10,052 bases of DNA from Oscillospiraceae bacterium (GTDB lineage Bacteria > Bacillota_A > Clostridia > Oscillospirales > Oscillospiraceae): NCBI GenBank assembly GCA_017540945.1, contig JAFYAB010000059.1:1-10052 (forward strand), in the 5' to 3' direction. This document shows positions 7,317 through 10,052 of the stretch, in pieces. Positions within the stretch are counted from its first letter, which is position 1; the number at the start of each line of letters is the position of its first letter. The position numbers and the translations under genes are program-made. The notes under the pieces are model-generated. The model was not told where the DNA came from and did not search any database. It was given only the letters and a program-made list of their open reading frames with translations.

Positions 7317-7345
7317 ATCATACAGAATAATTGCAAAAAAGTCAA
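7317..7345 (-). promoter_or_regulatory. Sigma-A promoter of the YibE/F gene
   Basis: On the minus strand TTGACT (7340-7345), a 17-nt spacer and TATGAT (7317-7322) are present. The predicted start near 7310 gives a short leader of about 22 nt that carries the GGAGGTGG ribosome site. Confidence 0.85.
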
Positions 7346-7368
7346 CGCAATTCGGGATTTGCAGCGCC

Positions 7369-7424
7369 AAGGCGCAAGGTTCAAGGCGGAAGACAGCAGA
7401 TCCCCGGAACCTTGCGCCTTTTCC
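7369..7424 (+). repeat. Perfect 14-bp inverted repeat with 24-nt loop in the divergent intergenic region
   Basis: Arms AAGGCGCAAGGTTC (7369-7382) and GAACCTTGCGCCTT (7407-7420) are exact complements. On the plus strand the right arm runs into TTTTCC, which resembles an intrinsic terminator, though no coding sequence precedes it on that strand. On the minus strand no T-run follows. A weak plus-strand promoter-like pair (TTGCTT 7303-7308, 17 nt, AATAAT 7326-7331) lies just upstream. The element could end a short non-coding RNA of about 85 nt, be a regulator site for the two divergent genes, or be a repeat relic. Confidence 0.6.
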
Positions 7425-7488
7425 CTCGATAAATCCGAATTTTTCCGGGCGTATCCACGCATCGACAGCATCCGTCTCCTGTCTGCGC

Positions 7489-7494
7489 TATACT
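7489..7494 (+). promoter_or_regulatory. Putative -10 box of the small secreted-protein gene
   Basis: TATACT lies 28 nt before ATG 7523. No good -35 sits at 17 nt; TCGACA (7462-7467) is close to consensus but 21 nt away. The promoter is therefore weak or needs an activator. Confidence 0.4.
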
Positions 7495-7522
7495 GGAGCC
7501 AACAACGGAAAGGAGACAGAAT

Positions 7523-8038
7523 ATGAAAAACGAATCCATACGGCTGGCTTGGATCGGGGCGGTGCTCGGCGTCTTGGTGCTGAGCGCCACCGTATTTGCA
7601 AAGACCCGACCGCCGGTCCGTCGGGACGCTGGGAGCGGGAGCGGAGCGCCTGAGGCCAGGGCCGCGTTTGCCTCCGAGGCCCGCGCCGAGGGGACGGGGG
7701 CGGCGGAAAAGGAGGTCTTTTTCAGCGAGGACGAGGCGGCAGTCCCCGTGATGGCGGAGGAGGCGCCCCGACGCTTTTCCGTGGCCCTGCGGCTGGAGGC
7801 GCCGGTGAAGGGCCGGCTGTTCCTCTGCGACGCCGAGGGCTGTCCCCTGGAGGAGATCTCAACCGACGCCGGAGGCGCCGCGGCGCTGGGGCCCCTGGTC
7901 CCGGGGCAATACAGCCTGTACCGGGGGGAAACCGAGCTGGGCCGCTTTCGTCTGCTGGAAAACGCCGCCCTGGCCAGGGCGGAGGGACTGCTGCGGACCG
8001 ACGGCCTGAGCCTGGTCCTGGCGGAGGACGATCCCTGA
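7523..8038 (+). CDS. Small secreted or membrane-anchored protein of unknown function
   Basis: The protein has 171 residues. ATG 7523 has AAAGGAG at 7509-7515, 7 nt upstream. Residues 1-26 form a signal peptide or anchor: a short charged start (MKNESIR), a hydrophobic core (8-25) and VFA followed by Lys27, which could be a signal peptidase site. Residues 28-80 are a low-complexity linker rich in Ala, Gly and Glu. Residues 83-148 look like one small beta-sandwich domain, with alternating hydrophobic positions and the phrase STDAGGAAALGPLVPGQYSL (113-132). That phrase resembles the edge of SpaA/prealbumin-like repeats (T-x-x-x-G-x-x-x-L-x-P-G-x-Y), but the match is by eye only. No sortase motif or catalytic residues are seen. 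The next gene follows closely on the same strand with no terminator between. Confidence 0.85.
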   Translation: MKNESIRLAWIGAVLGVLVLSATVFAKTRPPVRRDAGSGSGAPEARAAFASEARAEGTGAAEKEVFFSEDEAAVPVMAEEAPRRFSVALRLEAPVKGRLFLCDAEGCPLEEISTDAGGAAALGPLVPGQYSLYRGETELGRFRLLENAALARAEGLLRTDGLSLVLAEDDP

Positions 8039-8048
8039 GAAATGAGAA

Positions 8049-8078
8049 TTGACAAGCCCTTTGGGTCGGTGCTATAAT
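8049..8078 (+). promoter_or_regulatory. Consensus sigma-A promoter of the multi-spanning membrane protein gene
   Basis: TTGACA (8049-8054) and TATAAT (8073-8078) are both perfect, with an 18-nt spacer. The box begins only 11 nt after the stop of the preceding gene. The predicted start near 8085 gives a leader of about 20 nt containing GAGGG (8094-8098). Confidence 0.9.
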
Positions 8079-8105
8079 ACAGAAAAAACAAAAGAGGGAT
8101 CGAAC

Positions 8106-8927
8106 ATGAAGCATACGCGAGCTGCCGGTGCGCTGCGATGGGCGGCGCCGATTTGCGCGGCGGCCTTGACCGCGCTGCGGATCGTCACATTGAAGACCGC
8201 CTTTCAGGAGAACGGCCTGCTTCCGCAGGGGAGCCCTGTGCTGCCCTTGACGGTCTTTTTCTGCGTCTGCGTCTTCGCGGTCCTTTGCCTGCTTTCCCTG
8301 CGGCTTAACCGCCTGCCGGGGACGGAACGCTGCTTCACCCAGCATCCGGTCAGCACAGGCTGCAAGATGGCCGCGGCGATCCTGGTGATCCTGGGCGCCG
8401 CGCTGACCCTTGTGAACGGGCAGAAGGTCCCGGATCTGGCGCAGCGCCTGACGGCCTTCGCCGGGATCGGCGCGGGCTTCTGTATGCTGTTCACCGCCGT
8501 CACGGCGGAGCGGGGCCCCCATTTCTTCTGGCTGCGGCTGCTGCCGGCCCTCTGCACCGGGGCTCTGCTGATCCTCTATTTCCGGGTCTGGAGCCACGAT
8601 CCCCTGGTGATCCACATCACACCCCTGCTGCTGGCCTGGACCTGCGCCATGGTGGAGATGATGCTGCTCTGCGGCTTCCCCCTGGAGGCAGGACACCGCC
8701 GCAGCGCCGTACTCTTTGGGCTGAGCACCGGCGTTTTTGCCTGCATGTCCGTGCCGGATTACTTCCTGCGCCTGCAGGACAGTCTGGCGGATCTGGTGCT
8801 GCTGCTGGGCGTCGCCCTTTGGTGCGCCGACGCAGGCCTGGAGCTGCTGCGGGAACGGGTGCAGACAGAAGAAGCTCCCGCCGAACCGGAGCAGGAAGCG
8901 GAAGCTGAAACACAGAACGCAGAATGA
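8106..8927 (+). CDS. Multi-spanning membrane protein of unknown function
   Basis: The protein has 273 residues. ATG 8106 is preceded by GAGGG 7 nt upstream and by a consensus promoter; an extension to 8049 would start inside the -35 box and is rejected. About eight hydrophobic segments are visible, near 12-30, 46-66, 87-104, 114-134, 139-160, 168-191, 200-219 and 226-247. Loops are short and carry no recognisable catalytic, nucleotide-binding or metal-binding motif. The C-terminal 25 residues form an acidic, Pro/Glu/Ala-rich tail (TEEAPAEPEQEAEAE), similar in style to the long tail of the pseudo-ATPase but much shorter. I do not recognise a named family. It is likely a one-gene unit, with its own promoter and the terminator at 9042-9071, although read-through from the preceding gene is possible. 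Confidence 0.88.
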   Translation: MKHTRAAGALRWAAPICAAALTALRIVTLKTAFQENGLLPQGSPVLPLTVFFCVCVFAVLCLLSLRLNRLPGTERCFTQHPVSTGCKMAAAILVILGAALTLVNGQKVPDLAQRLTAFAGIGAGFCMLFTAVTAERGPHFFWLRLLPALCTGALLILYFRVWSHDPLVIHITPLLLAWTCAMVEMMLLCGFPLEAGHRRSAVLFGLSTGVFACMSVPDYFLRLQDSLADLVLLLGVALWCADAGLELLRERVQTEEAPAEPEQEAEAETQNAE

Positions 8928-9041
8928 CAAACGAAAAAGCGCATGGTTTTTCGCGGCGCGACTTGAAAACAGAATAATTTGTTCTTTTCTCCACATCCTA
9001 TAAGCCAGAGATAGAGACCCGGGAACGGGATGCGATTTCCT

Positions 9042-9071
9042 CACGCGCCGCAAAACGGCGCGTGTTTTTTT
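9042..9071 (+). terminator. Intrinsic terminator of the multi-spanning membrane protein gene
   Basis: A perfect 9-bp GC-rich stem (CACGCGCCG 9042-9050 with CGGCGCGTG 9056-9064) closes a CAAAA loop and is followed by seven T. It lies 114 nt after the stop codon. The stretch 8928-9041 between holds no gene that I can support. Confidence 0.9.
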
Positions 9072-9079
9072 GAACGAGC

Positions 9080-9108
9080 TTGTTTTTTCGACGTCTAAGG
9101 TGTATGAT
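9080..9108 (+). promoter_or_regulatory. Possible promoter upstream of the glycoside hydrolase gene
   Basis: TTGTTT (9080-9085), a 17-nt spacer and TATGAT (9103-9108) lie just after the terminator. If used, the transcript would have a leader of about 340 nt containing both palindromic repeat elements. The -35 match is poor. Confidence 0.4.
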
Positions 9109-9126
9109 AACTGCAGAAATCGGGAT

Positions 9127-9242
9127 TTGTAGGGATGTTGCGAAAACGCCCGTGGGGGCCGATGCCCACATCGGCCCCCACACCGATACGGGATAGGGCC
9201 GATGTAGGCATACATTCGTGACTCTTCGAGTTCGGCCCCTAC
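9127..9242. repeat. Palindromic GGGCCGATG repeat cluster
   Basis: The first unit is a perfect 13-bp inverted repeat (GTGGGGGCCGATG 9152-9164 with CATCGGCCCCCAC 9169-9181) around a 4-nt loop. A second, imperfect unit at about 9195-9242 begins TAGGGCCGATG and ends TTCGGCCCCTACG. The whole is bounded by GTAGGG near 9129 and CCCCTAC near 9235. Such GC-rich units are typical of dispersed intergenic repeats in gut Clostridia, which I infer from general knowledge. No open reading frame is supported here. Confidence 0.65.
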
Positions 9243-9261
9243 GGTGATTGCTCTCCGCAAA

Positions 9262-9419
9262 GCCTTCCCCCTCGGGGGAAGGTGGCATCCGGCGTCTCAC
9301 GGAAGCCGGATGACGGATGAGGGGCGCTGCATGTTCAATGCTCGTTGATGGGGGGCGCTCTGTCGTCGATACCTCCCCTCATCCGGCGCTTCGCGCCACC
9401 TTCCCCCCAAGGGGAAGGC
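9262..9419. repeat. 158-bp nested palindrome, MITE-like intergenic element
   Basis: Terminal 25-bp arms (9262-9286 and 9395-9419) are inverted copies with two mismatches, and each can fold on itself (CCTTCCCC with GGGGAAGG). Inside are a second inverted pair, CGGATGAGGGG (9314-9324) and CCCCTCATCCG (9375-9385), and smaller hairpins ATCCGGC/GCCGGAT and GGCGC/GCGCC. A loop of about 50 nt remains at the centre. No transposase and no convincing target duplication are seen. The element ends 20 nt before the ribosome site of the downstream gene. Confidence 0.75.
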
Positions 9420-9453
9420 ATCCCGACAAATCCGAATCTGGAGGTTGGGCACA

Positions 9454-10052
9454 GTGAAGGAAGCAAACACCGTACAGCTCTGGACGGAGCGCGGCGAGGC
9501 ACTGCGGGAACGGCTGAACGCCAATCCGGCGTTCAAGCCCTGGGACGTCTATCCCCGGCCCCGGCTGGTCCGGGAGGGCTGGATCAATCTGAACGGTTAT
9601 TGGGATTTTGGCGCCAACGACAGCTGGGAACTGGCCTGTGACCGCCGGATCCTGGTGCCCTTCCCGCCGGAGAGCGCTTTGTCCGGCGTCGGGGATTTCG
9701 ATGGGAAACAAACGCCCTTTCTCTGCTACCAAAAGCGTTTCTTCCTGGAGGAGATCCCCGCGGGGAAGCGGCTGCTGCTCCACTGCGGCGGGGCGGACCA
9801 GCGCATCACGCATATCCTCTTCAACGGGACGCCTCTCGGGAACGCGGAGACCCTGCTCTGGGGACCGCTGACCGTGGAGCTGAAAAGTCCCTGCCCCGGG
9901 GAGAACCTGCTGGTGCTGTGCGTCGCGGATGAAGGCGGTACGGAGTACCCCTGGGGCAAGCAGCGGGACAAACGGGGCGGTATGTGGTACACCCCGGTCT
10001 CCGGCATCTGGCAGACGGTCTGGCTGGAATGGGTCCCCGAGACCTTTATCAC
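9454..10052 (+). CDS. Glycoside hydrolase family 2 protein (partial; N-terminal 199 residues)
   Basis: This is the N-terminal sugar-binding jelly-roll domain of a GH2 enzyme (beta-galactosidase, beta-glucuronidase or related); the gene runs off the right edge. GTG 9454 is chosen because GGAGG (9440-9444) lies 9 nt upstream. Supporting features are WDVYPRPRLVREGWINLNGY (30-49), the PFPPES turn (69-74), the strand YQKRFFL (92-98), ITHILFNGTPLG (118-129), and the family signature WYTPVSGIWQTVWLE (178-192). There is no signal peptide, so it is probably cytoplasmic and acts on imported oligosaccharides or glycosides. The Ig-like domain, the TIM barrel and both catalytic Glu residues lie beyond the window, so substrate cannot be judged. 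A highly palindromic gene-free region precedes it. Confidence 0.93.
   Translation, partial: MKEANTVQLWTERGEALRERLNANPAFKPWDVYPRPRLVREGWINLNGYWDFGANDSWELACDRRILVPFPPESALSGVGDFDGKQTPFLCYQKRFFLEEIPAGKRLLLHCGGADQRITHILFNGTPLGNAETLLWGPLTVELKSPCPGENLLVLCVADEGGTEYPWGKQRDKRGGMWYTPVSGIWQTVWLEWVPETFI

Noticed and set aside
7289..7471. N-terminal extension of the YibE/F protein to 464 residues
   Set aside because: The extension would cover the strong promoter at 7317-7345 and the 14-bp inverted repeat, and ATG 7288 has the best ribosome site.
7722..9260. Minus-strand frame of 512 codons across two plus-strand genes and the repeat region
   Set aside because: It overlaps two well-supported genes, a promoter and a terminator, and reads as Gln/Arg/Pro-rich shadow sequence.
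9345..9373. Promoter-like TTGATG-N17-GATACC inside the 158-bp palindrome
   Set aside because: Only three of six -10 positions match and it is likely chance within a repeat.
9127..9419. CRISPR-like array or riboswitch in the 380-nt gene-free stretch
   Set aside because: There are no regularly spaced direct repeats with unique spacers, and the palindromes match no riboswitch architecture I recognise.

Overview
The window looks like a chromosomal segment of a high-GC, Gram-positive anaerobe of the gut Clostridia, most likely an Oscillospiraceae-type lineage. This is an inference, not a database match. It rests on G/C-rich third codon positions, AAAGGAG-type ribosome sites, near-consensus sigma-A promoters, the gene types present, and GC-rich palindromic intergenic repeats of a kind common in such genomes. 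No plasmid, phage, CRISPR or RNA-gene signature was seen.

Minus-strand half (1-7288). At the left edge is the 5' part of an elongation-factor-G-like GTPase gene with its own promoter. Next is the unusual gene of the window, a protein of about 1447 residues. Its first ~910 residues are an acidic Pro/Glu/Ala-rich, repeat-bearing, probably disordered tail. The rest has the 8-helix layout of a P1B-type ATPase, but every catalytic and metal-binding signature has been replaced, so it reads as a pseudo-ATPase. It lies 86 nt downstream of rlmB (23S rRNA 2'-O-methyltransferase) with no terminator or good promoter between, so the two are probably transcribed together from a TTGTAC-N17-TATAAT promoter. 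Further upstream is an independent YibE/F-family membrane protein gene with a strong promoter (TTGACT-N17-TATGAT), a strong ribosome site and a 15-bp stem terminator.

Plus-strand half (7523-10052). Diverging from the YibE/F gene are a small secreted or membrane-anchored protein, then a multi-spanning membrane protein of unknown function with its own TTGACA-N18-TATAAT promoter and a clear intrinsic terminator. About 380 nt of gene-free DNA follow, filled with two palindromic repeat elements. The window ends in the 5' part of a glycoside hydrolase family 2 gene.

The genes do not form one pathway. The rlmB/pseudo-ATPase pair and the divergent 7289-7522 region, which holds an unexplained 14-bp inverted repeat, are the parts most worth following up.
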